From Tetrahymena thermophila SB210 (lineage: Eukaryota; Ciliophora; Oligohymenophorea; Hymenostomatida; Tetrahymenidae), in assembly GCF_000189635.1 (NCBI RefSeq), contig NW_002476555.1, forward strand, positions 1 to 64,000: DNA of 64,000 nt, read 5' to 3'. The first letter of the stretch is position 1. Each line of letters starts with the position of its first letter. Below are positions 13,001-27,400 of the stretch, piece after piece. Both the position numbers and the translations under genes were made by a program. Under the pieces are notes generated by a model. That model did not search any database, was not told the origin of the DNA, and saw only the letters and a list, made by a program, of their open reading frames with translations.

Positions 13001-16000
13001 AAATAAGGGTAAATGTTTTATTTTGAAGGCTCAAATATTAAGCTATCAACGAGTTAAGAATTTTAATACAAATTTAGCGAGAGATTTACAATACTATAAC
13101 TTACAAAGAATTCCTAATTGATATTTAAATGTTATACTTTTTAGTATTAAAGCAATTTAGTAGGGCTAGCATAAAGAATTTCTGTCAGATCAAAAGCAAT
13201 TATATATGTATAAGTCTAAACGATAATCAACGACTATTTCGTATTTAGATAAACTTATACAATAGAAGTAGCATTATAGTTTTATAAAGATATTGTTTCT
13301 ATAAATTACATACTAGGAAATTAAAACGTTAATATAAATTAATTTGAATAAAAAAAAGCTATATTCTTGTTTTTATCCATCAAAATACCTTGGATGTTAT
13401 TTACATCAATTCTAAAGTTTGTTACATTCAGAGTTAAATAATTAAAAAGATAAATAGTTGGACTGCTATCAACAACTATCAAGCTAGTTTATTCTTAATA
13501 ATAATAAACTGCATTTTTAGCAAATTATGCTACACACTCATAAAGGAATAATTATTAATTTCCTGGAATATTAATAAAATTTACTTATTTTAATGACCCT
13601 GTTAGTCCAATCAGTATTTTATGATTTCCATCATAGAATAAACTAGTATTATTATATCTATACTCAAACAAATAGTGAAAACTTTGAAATTCCTTTTGAT
13701 TAAACAAATTGTTATTTTAGCTAAAAAAAACTACCACTAACTAATCTTGCTTACTTACCAAAGGTATAGTTTACTAAACATTTTACATCATTCCTAATTT
13801 ATACAACTTTAAAGTAAAATTTATTAAAAATAGCTTTTATTTTTTATTTTTTTCAAAGAAAAATTTTTAATTTTAAATATGTTTAAATTTTTCTTTAATT
13901 TTTTCAATAAAAAAATTTATTAAAATTTTTCTTTAAATTCGATAATTTAAAATTTTAAATAAACTGAATGTAAATTATTCTAATTTAGTTTAAAAAAAAT
14001 GGATATTTATATATTTATTTACATTTTATTCAAAGTATCCTGATCTTTATGCTGAAATAAAATCAAATATTTCAACAAATGGATAGTAAAATATTATTTA
14101 ACTATCTTCACACTGAACAAAAAAGCTTGGATAATATTGCTAGAAGCGGTATTCTATTAATTTAAATGTCTTTGTAAAGATCTATTTTAATTTATAATCT
14201 TTAAAAATAATTAAAATATTATAAGTTGAATTACGTTTATTGAATAAATCAATTTATTAGAAGTAAGAGCCACTAAAGTTTACTAATTTTAACAGTATAA
14301 GTACTTAACAACATTAGATTCTAATTTTATAATTATTGATGTCTGTGACAAGTTTTATGTGTTTTATAGATAAAAGACATTTTCTTGTACCCATATGAAT
14401 TATACTAAATTCCAATCAACAATAACTATTGAGAGATCAAATATAAAATTTAACTTTATTACAACTAATTCATTATTAGTTTTAATAACATCGTAAATGA
14501 TTAAATTTTATGTGGAATTATCATAGACTGCAATTTTATTATTTTGTAAATTTATGTCTTGAATTACATAATTTTATGTGAAATTATATATGCTAAATGG
14601 ATTGTTGAATAAATTATTAATCCAAAAAACTCCATCTTAAGATAAGAAACTATGAATTTTAGTATTATCATCATTATTTATACTCCCTAATAGAGAGCAA
14701 TCTTCTAGTTGACTCATAATAATAACCATATTATTTGTATCTACTATATTATCAGACTTTTTGATATATTACAAATTATCATCTAAAAAATAAAAGTAAA
14801 TAGTTTATTTTCCGTACAAATTGACATCAGTTTTAGCATTAATTATTGTAAATTGCTTTAATTCCATGTCGAATCTATAAAAATAGCTTTGATCATAATA
14901 AAAAACATATCTGTCATTAAAAACTTGAATTGTATAACCATCAATTGCTTATGGATAATTTATACCGAAATTATACAGTTAGTTACTAGATAAATCAAAG
15001 CTATAAACATAAATATAAGACTAGTAAAATATGAAGATTTCTCCTGTTTTTTAGTAATTAAAGTAAGGTTATGCTATTACAGCGAATTACAGAGTTATAG
15101 ATTTGTAGACAAATTTTTTTTAGCTGATAGAAAAAGGCTAGCAGTCATTATCAAAAATGTAAAAATAAATAATATCATTAAAAGCAACTAAAGGAGTGTA
15201 AAAATTGTTAACATAATAAAAATTGGGTTAATAATTTGTACCAAAATTATAAATTTCTGATATATTGTTTGTTAAAAAATCTATTAAATAAAGAATCGTC
15301 TCATCTAATTGATTTAAAGTCAAGTAAGCTATTTCATCATCATTTAAAATTGCGTAATTCTAAAGAGAAAAATAGTATGCTGATGGATTTTGAATTACTT
15401 ATTAATGAGTATCTAAACTAAAAATTTATGGTATACTTTATATTATTAGTAAATTTCTTTTCTCCAAATATTAAAAAACACCAATTTAATTTGAAGAATC
15501 GTATTTATAAGAAATAATTTGCTTTTATGAGTTAATGTCAATCACATATTCTTATATAAATGAATCAATTTATTTGCTAAATAAAAAATACTTATTATTT
15601 ATTATTTATAATTTGTCAAAATACACTATATTATCAGCTAATTCAAATGAATAGAACTTCGTAGTTATCATAGAAGTTTTCTATAAATTTTAAATAGAAA
15701 ATTAAATTTTTTAAACTCCTAAAGCTTATGAAGTTAATATTTAATTTTCATCATAAATATAAAATGAATTTATATCTGTTTTTTTATTTGAACTAAACAT
15801 ATTTTAGTATTAGCAAACATTTATTGTAGAAAATTAACTAAAATCATAATAAGGCTTTTAATATTCATTAGGATTTAAATAATTAGTTAAATAAGTTTAA
15901 TCAGTAGAATTTAATGATATTCTAATCTATTAGTAATTATAAGTTTAAACTTCCAAAATCTATGACAAAAATATTTCAAAAATATTATTCTATTTGAAAA

Positions 16001-17602
16001 AAACATTTGTTATTGTTGATTAGCTTGTAATAAATCCGCTTTCTAATCCATAGATTAGTGTATCGTTTTAACCCTGGAAGCCATTTTAAAGTTTTATTAA
16101 ATAGTCAGTTAAATTGATAAATTATAGTTTATCTGAAATAAAAAAAATAAAAGTAGAGTTATATTCTTGGTTTTCATAAAATGAATAATCATTTATCTAG
16201 TTAGCAATAGTTATATTTAGTACTTATTCCACTTAATCTGACACCTAGTTTAAATCAAATATTTATATTACATTATTTATTTTATCAAGCTAGATAATTG
16301 AATTCAATAAACTACTGTAAAATATATCATTTGTTATAGCAAATTTTTCTAATAATGTGATTTAGAAATTAGTATCATTTAAGTATACTTGCTTATAAAC
16401 TGATGTTTGTCCTTCCAAATAATCAGAAAAGATGCTAATTAAATATTAATACATCTAAGTTGATTACATAATAGTTAAATTGTCTGAAAATTCTAATTAG
16501 GTTTCTAAAAATTTTAGAGATCTATCTTCTTATAAAATTGCTACCTAAATTAATAATAAAGTTTTATATAATAAATCAGAAAATTTTTATTTACCTAATA
16601 AGAACCAGCAAAAATCTATATGTAATAGTTTGTTTTATTGAGAATATAGATTTAAAAAATACCTTGGATAGGAATTTAGTCACATGGAAATGTATTTAAT
16701 TTTTATTGTATCAAATCATACCAAATTATTGAACAAAAATTATTCTAATTAAGAAAGACTATTCTATTTTAATAATCAATATATTAAACATAGTAGTCCT
16801 AATCTAAATCAGTTTATTCAAAAACAATTTGCTTTGTGATAAAATTCATCACTTTTATAGTACTATTAGCTAAGCAGCCTCCATATTCTTCCAAAATAAA
16901 ACTCTTTTATACTTTTTCCTCTCCAGTAGACATATATTTATACTAAAAGTCTGGCATATCTTAAAATATTTCTATGTAAATTATCTAAAAATTTTAATCC
17001 ACAAGAGCAAAATAACATGAATTTGCTCTAATGAGGTAGTAATCTTGATTAAATTAGTTTAATTCAAAAACTTTTTCAGTGAGTAATGGAGGACTCTCGT
17101 TAATTTGAATACATTAGCTAATTTTTTCGCATATTTATGTTTTTTAATTTGGATAGTAAGAGCTTGGGCAACTATTTATACACTATTATTCTGTAAAAGG
17201 CTCTTAGATAAAATCCCATTCAGATTAACAAATTTTTGGTTTTAATGAACACTCATTCTTATCCTTATCAAAGTATAAATTAGGACTGCATTGTAAGCAA
17301 TTTTATTTAGAATCACATTTAATACATCCTACAATCTAGCATTTAATACAATATTAGTTATCTGCTTATATTTCTCCAACTTCGCAGTTTTAAACGCATG
17401 TAGAAGAATTTAAATTACTTTTATAAAAATTAAGAGGGCAGCTTATGCACGAGTCTGAACTAGTACTAAAACAATCTTAGCAGCTGCTTGAGCATGGGAA
17501 ACACTATTATGAAACTAGATTAAATATTTATCCGCTTGAACATTCAGCTCTAATCTTAGATGCAAGAGTAAAAATAATTGCAAAAAAACTGCTTATTTTC
17601 AT
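7062..17602 (-). CDS. Paralog B: 3,228-aa Cys-rich/propeller-like/beta-helix polytopic membrane protein (reference copy)
   Basis: Exons are 16595-17602, 14235-16544, 14023-14181, 9400-13806, 8894-9167, 8054-8757, 7288-7939 and 7062-7234. The seven introns are 50-232 nt, and the spliced length of 9,687 nt is a multiple of three. An in-frame TGA directly precedes the ATG; the gene ends TAA (Gln) then TGA. Residues 1-19 are a signal peptide, and about 20-150 are furin-like Cys-rich repeats. About 160-1880 is a long region with blade-like repeats (for example FYDGNHKILIG, YFYRFDMELKQ). About 1900-2360 is a parallel beta-helix with GGSIYATD, GGALSIKN, GGAINLVN and GGGIYYQ turns. CEDCPEGKYS lies near 2565, GYWRENEF near 2598 and GYKGPLCYSCD near 2634. 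Six to eight membrane segments lie between about 2665 and 3040, followed by a basic cytoplasmic tail. This C-terminal box-plus-membrane arrangement is common in predicted ciliate surface proteins. The biochemical role is unknown; adhesion, sensing or surface variation are guesses. Confidence 0.93.
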
Positions 17603-18433
17603 TCAAAATTGTATGACCGTTTTATTATCTTTTTGTTATTTTTGAATTGATTTCTGATTAATTTAAAGAAATTTACATTTAAATAATTAAGATAATCGTA
17701 TTATTAACAAATTTTGTATTCAGTAGAATTTAAAAGTAGTTAGAATTGATATTTGTGTTTTTTATCATTAAAACTTCTTAATTATTTTTTCTAAATGAAA
17801 AAAGATTAATTGATCTTAATAATAATTCATTTATATAATGACAACTTAATTATATTGGCTAACTTTGATGATAAAAACTTTCTGAAAAAAACTAAAATAA
17901 ATATAATTATTTTTAAAAAATATTTTCTTTTAAATATTTTGGTTTCTTTATATTTTTAAATGAATTACTTTCTTAACAGATTTATTTTAAAATAAGAATT
18001 TTATTCAAATCTACTTAATTATTTTTTAAATCTGTTTTTAAAATATTTCCTAAGTTTATTATTTCATTTCAAGATAACTTTTATAATAAATTAAAAAGAA
18101 TTGATAAATCGATTACTTAAATGTAATAAGATAAAAGGTTTTATAATTTTATAAAATAGGATTAACTGCAAATAAACTTAATTCTACCTTAATTTTTAAT
18201 TGAGGATTTAAGGGGGTTTGTAGGGATAAAAAACTTTCTTCAATAACAACATATTTTGTAAATTTTTTTGAAATTCTAATCTTTTCTAAGGTAAATTAAT
18301 TTTTCAATTATATTTTTAAAGAAGTTCAAATTTTAAATGATTAAATTTATTTCACATGATAAAATACAAAAATTATAATTATCTCATTATTTTATTTATA
18401 ATAATTTATAATTAAGAGAGTAGATTAATTTTA
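17603..18433. other. B/C spacer (0.83 kb)
   Basis: About 550 nt adjoining B match other upstream flanks. About 200 nt adjoining C match the downstream flanks of B and D (phrases such as catattttgtaaattttt and ctaatcttttct). A short G-rich stretch near 18185-18225 has no counterpart that I could find. No gene was seen. Confidence 0.75.
17721..17734 (-). promoter_or_regulatory. Conserved upstream motif of paralog B
   Basis: TTTAAATTCTACTG on the gene strand, about 119 nt before the ATG. The shorter distance is due to deletions between motif and start. It matches A, D and E exactly. Confidence 0.35.
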
Positions 18434-21400
18434 TCATTATTTTATGGACAAATACTACTTAATATTTTTATTTAATTTATGATCACTTGTTAATTATATT
18501 CCAAATTCATCATTACAAGTATAAGTTTACAAATTTCCAGTTTCAGTAAGAGCTATTTCTTTTTGTGTATTCTAGATTATATCTTAACTATCAAATTAAG
18601 GTATACCTTTTAAATATAAAATGGAAATTATTTAATACTTTAAGTTGTAGTTAATTTACTTATTGGACTTTCTTTTGTTTTTCTTGTATAGTATGTCCAT
18701 TTCTCTCTCATACTCTTGAGAGAATTTACCTTTTTATGCTATCCAATGATAGTTTCACTCCCAGATAGCAAAGTAAATCTATTGGTTTACTACTATTTTT
18801 CTAATTTAGGAGAAAGGATTTGATTTCTTTAGAGATGAAAATGCTCTTGCAAAGATTCTTAATTGAAGAAGCTATGTTGTTTAAAGTACTCAATTAAATG
18901 TTTAACTTTATTTTTGAATAACTTTATTTTCAATAGAGAACTTACTTTTATTTAGCCTTATTAAACTTGAATGTTTTCAAATAATGAAGGAAATTTTTAT
19001 ATAAAATATAAGAGGCAATTTTACATTCTACTTCTTTTTTATCTATCATTTTGTATAGTAACTAGACATATTCCAATCACCAATTAAGTTATAAATTGAA
19101 GATTAGGAAAAATTAATAAAGTAATTAATATAGCTTCTAAAACAAAATGCATGTTTCCAACATTGGCAATAATCTGAGTTAAATTTAGTGATAAAGCACA
19201 TAAAATTGCTGATCTTTATAATAAATTGTTGAAATTCTAAATGGCAAAAGGCTTAGTCTTAAATGTTATATAAATCTGCAATAAAATTAAAGCATTTAGC
19301 ATACTAAACTATTTTAATTTTAAAGTTTGATAAGTATATTTATTCATTTTATATACCAAATAGGTAATAAATTTAATTTAAATTGATTGGTATTTATTTT
19401 TTAAAATAATTAATAACTAACTTACTTTTAAGAAAGGATTCTGTTGAAGTAATGTCGCTACCAAAATTAGAATTGATTTATAAAATAATTTAGCAAATTC
19501 CCAATAATAATACTTTTCTTTATATCCAGCAAATATAAAAGAATACTTTATTTCAATAAAGATTGACCATTTTTTCATTTTTCCATTTCTAATTTTTAAG
19601 AATAAAAATAGTGGAACAATAATTGCCCAAAAAACTAGTAATGGTATACAGTAGAATATAACATATGGTTTATGATATTAAGGGTCGTAGCATAATATAT
19701 TTACATCTAAATCAAGATAGCTTTTATTACCAATTTATAGGCAATTCAATGACCTGCTAAATAGCATAATAATCATCGGATAAAAATAAAGATAAATGAA
19801 GATACATGCAGTATTTAAGTATTTAAAAATGTTTGTATTTTTTTTTAAATATCTTAAAATAAAACCTAATATTAAATAAAGCGAGAGTACAGAAAGTGGT
19901 AAACATAACGACCACAAGGACTAATAAAACCATAAAGGTTTTAGATTTGGATATCTTGAAAAAAAGCAATCAATAGACTTGCTTGTTAAGCTCATAGAAT
20001 TTCCTGATACCTAAATTGGAATCTTAAAATAGTTAGGAATATTAAAGTTAAAAAAGCTTAACAAGGAGAGAATATGAAGGTGGTCAGTTAAAATTTTGGA
20101 AATTATCTAAGGCTTATCTTATTATCTTACTATATAATATTATACATTTTATTTAATTAAAAAATAATAAAAATTAAATTAAAATTCAAACTATATTTAA
20201 TTTAAAAATATTATTTGATAAATTATTTCTAAATTTAAGCTAATAAAATACATGTTGACCCTAGATAGACTAAATCCATTTTAGTGATAAAGTAGCCTGC
20301 TAACTTAGCTTGTTATTTATTGATTATATTTCTTAAAAGGGCAAATATATAGTAAAAGATGATAATGAATAAAACTAAATTTTATATAATTATGATATAG
20401 CTATTTCCCTCACAACTGAAGCATTCTCCCTAACTAAATATTTATTGATACCTTTTACCCCATTTTTCTCCATAAGTATCGCACGAGTAGCAAAGAGGAC
20501 CTTTATATCCAGCTATACAATATTCCTTAAAAAAATAATAAATTAAATTTATTTTAAAAAAATTCTTTATAGTTTAAAAATAATGATTAAATTTTTCAGA
20601 GTATGTGAATATATTTTAATTAAAATTTTTTCCAAATTTTGGAAGTGATGAAATTTAAAAAGATTCTTTTTCTCCCTAAATTTTCGTTAAATTTATTTTG
20701 AAATGGACTCTATCTTTATCTATCACTTTAATTAAAATAAATAATAATATTTACTTTAGATAATTTTGACTCAGCTTAGCATGAATTAGGATGAAAATTA
20801 CAATATATTATTTGATCTGTCTATTCGTTTTCTCTCCAATACCCATTTTTTAAAAGAATTGTTGACTAGTAGCATTTAATAGCGGAATCAGGACACTATA
20901 AACAAGAAGTATCTAATAAATTTAGGGAATACTTTCCTTCAGGGCAATCCTCACAAACTATTGAGTTGCTTTGCTGCTTAGTAATTTAACCCAATTAACA
21001 ACTATTAAAACTAATAGTGATATTTTTATATAGTTAGTACTGCTTTAAGTATACATTTCCTTTTGAATCAGAAAATTTTGGAAATAAATTGGAAACAACT
21101 TGTAAGATCATTTAATTATTTGGTTTATACATAATTTATGCATTCAATTTAAATCCATCATTTGTAAATTACTTTGATTAAAGTTCTCCAAGGCACTATA
21201 TTTACTATGTAGATTAGTCCCATTACAAAGAAACGCTGATTTACTACAATATTGATTAAACGTCATTACTGTATTATTAAGTGTTAGTATAATTACCATC
21301 ATTAGGTATAAAGATTGGATTATCTTCCTCATCAAGCAATTAAATTTTATTAAAATTTATTTCGTCTCCACTTAAAAATTAATTGATATAAATTTAATTA

Positions 21401-24400
21401 TTTTAATTTTCTATTATTTATGTTTTCCTTGATGTTTCTATATCCTTTAAATTAATCTTAATACTTCTCAATGTAGATCCTAAATTATTTCCATATAGCT
21501 TTGCAAAATTTTAAGTGAAGATATTATTATTATAGATTTTCTTCATCAAATCTAATACAAAATCAGGAATTATTTATTAATAATAGATTCCACCTCCAAT
21601 TAAGGCCTTATTTGAAGAAACTACAGAATTTTTCATCACCAAATTGGAATTCACCAAATTAATAGCTCCACCTGTAGAAAATTGAGCCTAATTATCTATA
21701 AAAGCGCTCTTTTATATAGTTAGAGTAGCCATTTCAATATTATTCTTTATACTTAAAGCTCCTCCATTTTATGATTAGCATTGATTTAGCTTAAAAACTG
21801 TATTTTTTATTTAAATAGATTAATTATCAGTAGCATAAATAGATCCTCCAGTACCAATGGTATTTGTGTTATTTATAAAATGACTGTTATTTATAGTAAT
21901 ATCATTACATTAATCTATAATTATTATTGAAGAATGCATATTATCATAAAATAAAATATTTTATACTTAAATATTATCTAATATTAACACATCTATGTTT
22001 ATAAATTCCATTACAGGATTTTATAATGTAAAATCTATAAATGAAGAAGAATGGATTAATGTTTTACCAATTTAATCTTACTATTTAATTTTTAAAATTG
22101 TTATTTAATTATTAGATGAATTTATATTTTGAATATCACAATCTATATAGCTAAGTATAAATATTATAGAAGGCTAACTTAAATATACTATTGAATTTTC
22201 AATAGTAAAGTTTTATACAGATAATTATAATGCATTAAGAGTGAAGCAGTTTATAGAGGTATTTAACTTTTAAATAATTATATCAGATATTTGTATTTAT
22301 TCAGACTGAGTAACAAGTGAAATATCAGTAGAATTTTGCAAGTTCAAATCTTACAAAATATAGTATTTAGATAAATATTATAAATTGTCTAATTTAATTG
22401 GTTATAATTATATCAATTGTAGTTAATAACAATTATCAACCTTTATGTGTTAAATCTAAGAAATTGTGACTCCTTATATGTTTATAACCTAAGAAAATAA
22501 TACTGTCTATATTATTAAATTTGTCACATTAAAAAAATTTGATAGAGATATTTGAAATACATTTATGTAGCTAGAGTTTTGTATTTTAATATCAGTTATT
22601 ACTACTTGTTAATTGTTATTCATTTAAAATATAGTATTTCCATTCATTTTAGAGATGTTTATATTTTAAATTATAACATTGCTATTATTTGTTAAAGTAA
22701 ATATTATCTATTATGATACAAAATCAATTATTTCTACTTACTCGATTATAACTAATTTACAGTTTTGAATTATTATTTAATTCTGACCTTCTCTGTTATT
22801 GTTAAATTTGATATTTTAAAAAAGAACTTTATCAAAATCAGATAAAGTAAGTGAGCTCTCAATATTTAAAGTCATATTAAACATTTAAAAGTTTTTCATT
22901 TATTTTTTCTAGTTAAGTACTATTGTATTTTATATAGTTAAATTCATGTTTTTAAGATAAAAGTTTTCTATATAAGATGGGTAACTGTTGCTATCCTAAT
23001 ATAACCAACAAATATTATCTTTTTGAGATTAAGATTAAATAATCAAACTAATTTAGGTATTAGAATCAATATTTTAGATATTATATAAATTGTCACTTAT
23101 ACCTTAAATGCATTATTAATCTTAGTAATTAATTTGTATTAATGATAGTTATTGATTAAAGCTTTGTATTGATTAAAAATTTTAAAATAATTATATGATT
23201 GTGTAAATATTTTCTATTGGTCTATTTTACTGTTGTATGTTTATATAGCAATTTTAATTTTATTGCAAAGGCACTATTTAATGCTATACATTATCATAAG
23301 AGGAAAGTAAAAGTTCTATATAAGTTTAATAGTTTTAGTCTCTAGTGATTTTCATATTTAATAGCTATTAGTAAGTTTTGTTGACTTCAAAAACAAGCTG
23401 GAAATCAGATAGATAATCCATTTTTATGAGAGAAAGTTTATTTTTTTATATAATAATAAAATAGTTGTTATATTTTGTGCTAATAAAATTATCAACTTCT
23501 TTTATTCCTTTATCAATAATAGGAAATTATTGTTAAAAACTTAAACCATTATAAATTATGATATCATTTGGGCAAATAGAATATACAAAATCTGAGTCAT
23601 ATGAAATTTTAGCTTATTTTAGACAAGCATTCTAGAGGGTTGTAATTAAATTTAACTTATAAGAGAATACTAAAGTTAAACTTTAATTGTTAACTACATA
23701 TATTAGCTGCCTAAAGGGATCGCTTACTATATTTGTAACTCTAGAGTACTTGGATAATTAATATGAATATAAAATTTATTTTGTTTAAAGATTAATTATG
23801 TATGCCATAATATTATTACCATCTTATACAATTAAACAAAAAAGCTTTTAGTTATCTTATTAAGGATCACTACTGTTAATCCTTTCTTCATAATCAAAAG
23901 GAATATTCCACCAATTGTTTAAATAAGATTAAAATTATTTTATTTACAATTTGAAAGCAAATTTAATTACAGCAATATTTGAAAATTTGATTAAATCTAT
24001 TTTTTGATAGTTTATATCATAAATTTAAAGGAAATTTGATGAAGGAAGAACTATAAATTAACTGCATATAAGAGACATAGAAATATCTCCCTCTGTAAAA
24101 TTAATCAAATTTATTTCAGTTATATATTTATCATTTAAATTGATTTTGCTAAGCTAATAGTTTTACTAATAAAGTAAAAATATTTAATTATCAACATTGT
24201 CATAGAAATAATTGTCAGGTAGACTAATTAATTTTATTCTTTTAAACAAATTCAGTTTTTTTTATTATAAATCAGCTTAAACTATGTTAATATATTATAA
24301 TTAAATAAATAAAAATTAGCAATCTTAGGTCAAGAGTAGCTATGTAAAATAAGGGTATATGCTTTATTATGAAGGCTCAAATAATAAACTATTAACGAGT

Positions 24401-27400
24401 TAAGAATTTTAATACAAATTTAGGGAGAGATTTAGAATACTATAACTTACAAAGAATTCATTCTTGATATTTAAATGTTATACTTTTTAGTATTAAAGCA
24501 ATTTAGTAGGGCTAGCATAAAGAATTTCTGTCAGATCAAAAGCAATTATATATGTGTAAGTCTAAACGATAATCAACGACTACTGTGTATTTAGATAAAC
24601 TTATACTATAGAAGTAGCATTATAGTTTTATAAAGATATTGTTTCTATAAATTACATACTAGGAAATTAAAATGTTAATATAAATTAATTTGAATATAAA
24701 AAAGCTATATTCTTGTTTTTATCCATCAAAATGCCTTGGATGTTATTTACATCAATTCTAAAACTTGTAACATTAAGGGTTAAATAATTAAAAAGATAAA
24801 TAGTTGGACTGCTATCAACTACTATCAAGCTAGTCTATTCTTAATGATAATAAACTGCATTTTCAGCAAATTATGCGACACATTGATAAAGGAATAATTA
24901 TAAATTTCCTGGAATATTAATAATGTTTACTTATTTTAATGATCCTGTTAGTCCAATCAATATTTTATGATTGCCATCATAGAATAAGCTAGTATTATTA
25001 TATCTATACTCAAACAAATAATTTTAAATTTGAAAGTCCTATTTGCTAAAAAAATTGACATTTTAGCTAAAAAAAACTACTACTAACTAGTCTTGCTTAC
25101 TTATCAAAGGTATAGTTTACTAAACATTTTACATCATTCCTAATATATATATCTTTAAATAATAGTAAAGTTTATGAAAAAAATATTTTATTTGTCATTA
25201 TATTTCTAATAAAAAAATTTTCAATTCAAATTATTAAAATATGTTTAATTTTTAAAGCTCAAAATATTAAATGAATTTTAGAATTTTAAATAAAAATTGT
25301 AATTAAAAATATAATTTGTTTTATTTCTTTAAAAATTTTATATTAAGTTATTTTTTTATTATTCTTTGAATTTATTTTCTAATTTCAAATTTTTCATAAA
25401 TTAAATGTAATTTATTCTAAATTAGTTTAAAAAAAGGAAATTTATAAATTTACATTTTAATAAAAGTATTCTGATCTTTATCCTGAAATTAAATCAAAAA
25501 TTTCAACAAATGGATAGTAAAATATTATCTAATTATCTTCACACTGAACAAAAAAGCTTGGATAATATTCTTAGAAGCTATATTCAACCAATTTATATAT
25601 CTTTGTCAAGACCTATTTTAATTAAAAATTTTTTAAAGTAATTAAAATTATAAGTTGAATTACATTTATTGAATAAATTATTTTATTAGAAGTGAGAGCC
25701 ACTAAAGTTTACTAATTTTAACAGTATAAGTACTTAATAACATTAGATTCTAATTTTTTAATTATAGATGTCTGTGATTAATTTTATGTGTTTTATAGAT
25801 AAAGGACATTTTCTTGTACCCATATGAATGATACTTAATTCCAATCAACAATAACTATTGAGAGATCAAATATAAAATTTAACTTTATTACAACTAATTC
25901 ATTATTAGCTTTAATAACATCGTAAATGATTAAATTTTATGTGGAATTATCATAGACTGCAATTTTATTATTTTGTAAATTAATGTCTTGAATTACATAA
26001 TTTTATGTGAAATTATATATGCTAAATGGATTGTTGAATAAATTATTAATCCAAAAAACTCCATCTTAAGATAAAAAACTATGAATTTTAGTATTATCAT
26101 CATTATTTATACTCCCTAATAGAGAGCAATCTTCTAGTTGACTCATAATAATAACCATATTACTTGTATCTATTATATTATCAGACTTTTTGATATATTA
26201 CAAATTCTCATCTAAATAATAAAACTAAATTGCTCTTTTTCCATACAAGGAGGTATCAGTTTTAGCATCTATTATTGTAAATTGTTTTAATTCCATGTCG
26301 AATCTATAAAAATAGCTTTGATCATAATAAAAAACATATCTGTCATTAAAAACTTGAATCTATTAACCATTCATTGCTTCTGGATAATTTATACCGAAAT
26401 TGTACTGTTCTTTTCGAGATAAATCAAAGCTATAAACTTAAATTAGAGATTAGTAAAATATAAAGATTTCTCCTGTTTTTTAGTAATTAAAGTAAGGATT
26501 GGCTATTACAGAGAATTACACAGTTATAGATTTGTTGATAAATTTTTTTTAGCTGATAGAAAAAGGCTAGCAGTCATTATCAAAAATGTAAAAATAAATA
26601 ATATCATTAAAAGCAACTAAAGGAGTGTAAAAATTATTAACATAATAAAAATTGGGTTAATAATTTGTACCAAAATTATAAATTTCTGATATATTATTTG
26701 TTAAAAAGTCTATTAAATAAAGAATTGTCTCATCTAATTGATTTAAAGTCAAGTAAGCTATTTAATCATCATTTAAAATAACGAAATTCTAAAGAGAAAA
26801 ATAATATTCTGAGGGATTTTGAATTATTTGTTAATGTGTATCTAAACTAAAAATTTAAGGTATACTTTAGATTATCAGTAAATTTCTTTTCTCCAAATAT
26901 TAAAAAACACCAATTTAATTTGAAGAATCGTACTGATAAGAAATAATTTACTTTTATGAATTAATGTCAATCACATATTCTTATATAACTGAATCAATTT
27001 ATTTGCTAAATAAAAAATACTTATTATTTATTATTTATAATTTGTCAAAATAGACTATATTATCATCAAATTCAAATGAATAGAACCTTGTAGTTATCAT
27101 AGAAGTTTTTTATAAATTTTAAATAGAAAATTAAATTTTTTAAACTCCTAAAGCTTATGAAGTTAATATTTATTTTTCATCATAAATATAAAATGAATTT
27201 ATATCTGTATTTTTTTTTGAGCTAAAAATATTTTAGTAATATTAAACATTTCCTCTAGAAAATTAACTAAAATCATAATAAGGCTTTTAATATTCATTGG
27301 GATTTAAATAATTAGTTAAATAAGTTTAATCAGTAGTATTTAATGATATTCTAATCTATTAGTAATTAAAAGTTTTAACTTCCAAAATTTATGACAAAAA

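Noticed and set aside
16595-16662. Apparent 47-nt intron and 21-nt microexon near the end of exon 1 of B
   Set aside because: The GT...AG pattern is tempting, but using it puts the next exon in a frame with a stop. Reading straight through keeps a conserved peptide (GIFQIYILNKTNYYIQ) and correct phase, so this is coding sequence.
19735-19917. Short standard-code ORF repeated at 33607, 44979 and 56272
   Set aside because: It is a fragment of exon 6 lying between reassigned TAA/TAG codons, not a gene of its own.
21144-21335. Short minus-strand ORF repeated at 34936, 46443 and 57740
   Set aside because: It is an out-of-frame shadow inside exon 4; the real frame there encodes the segment after the beta-helix (LLDEEDN...IPSNANYT).
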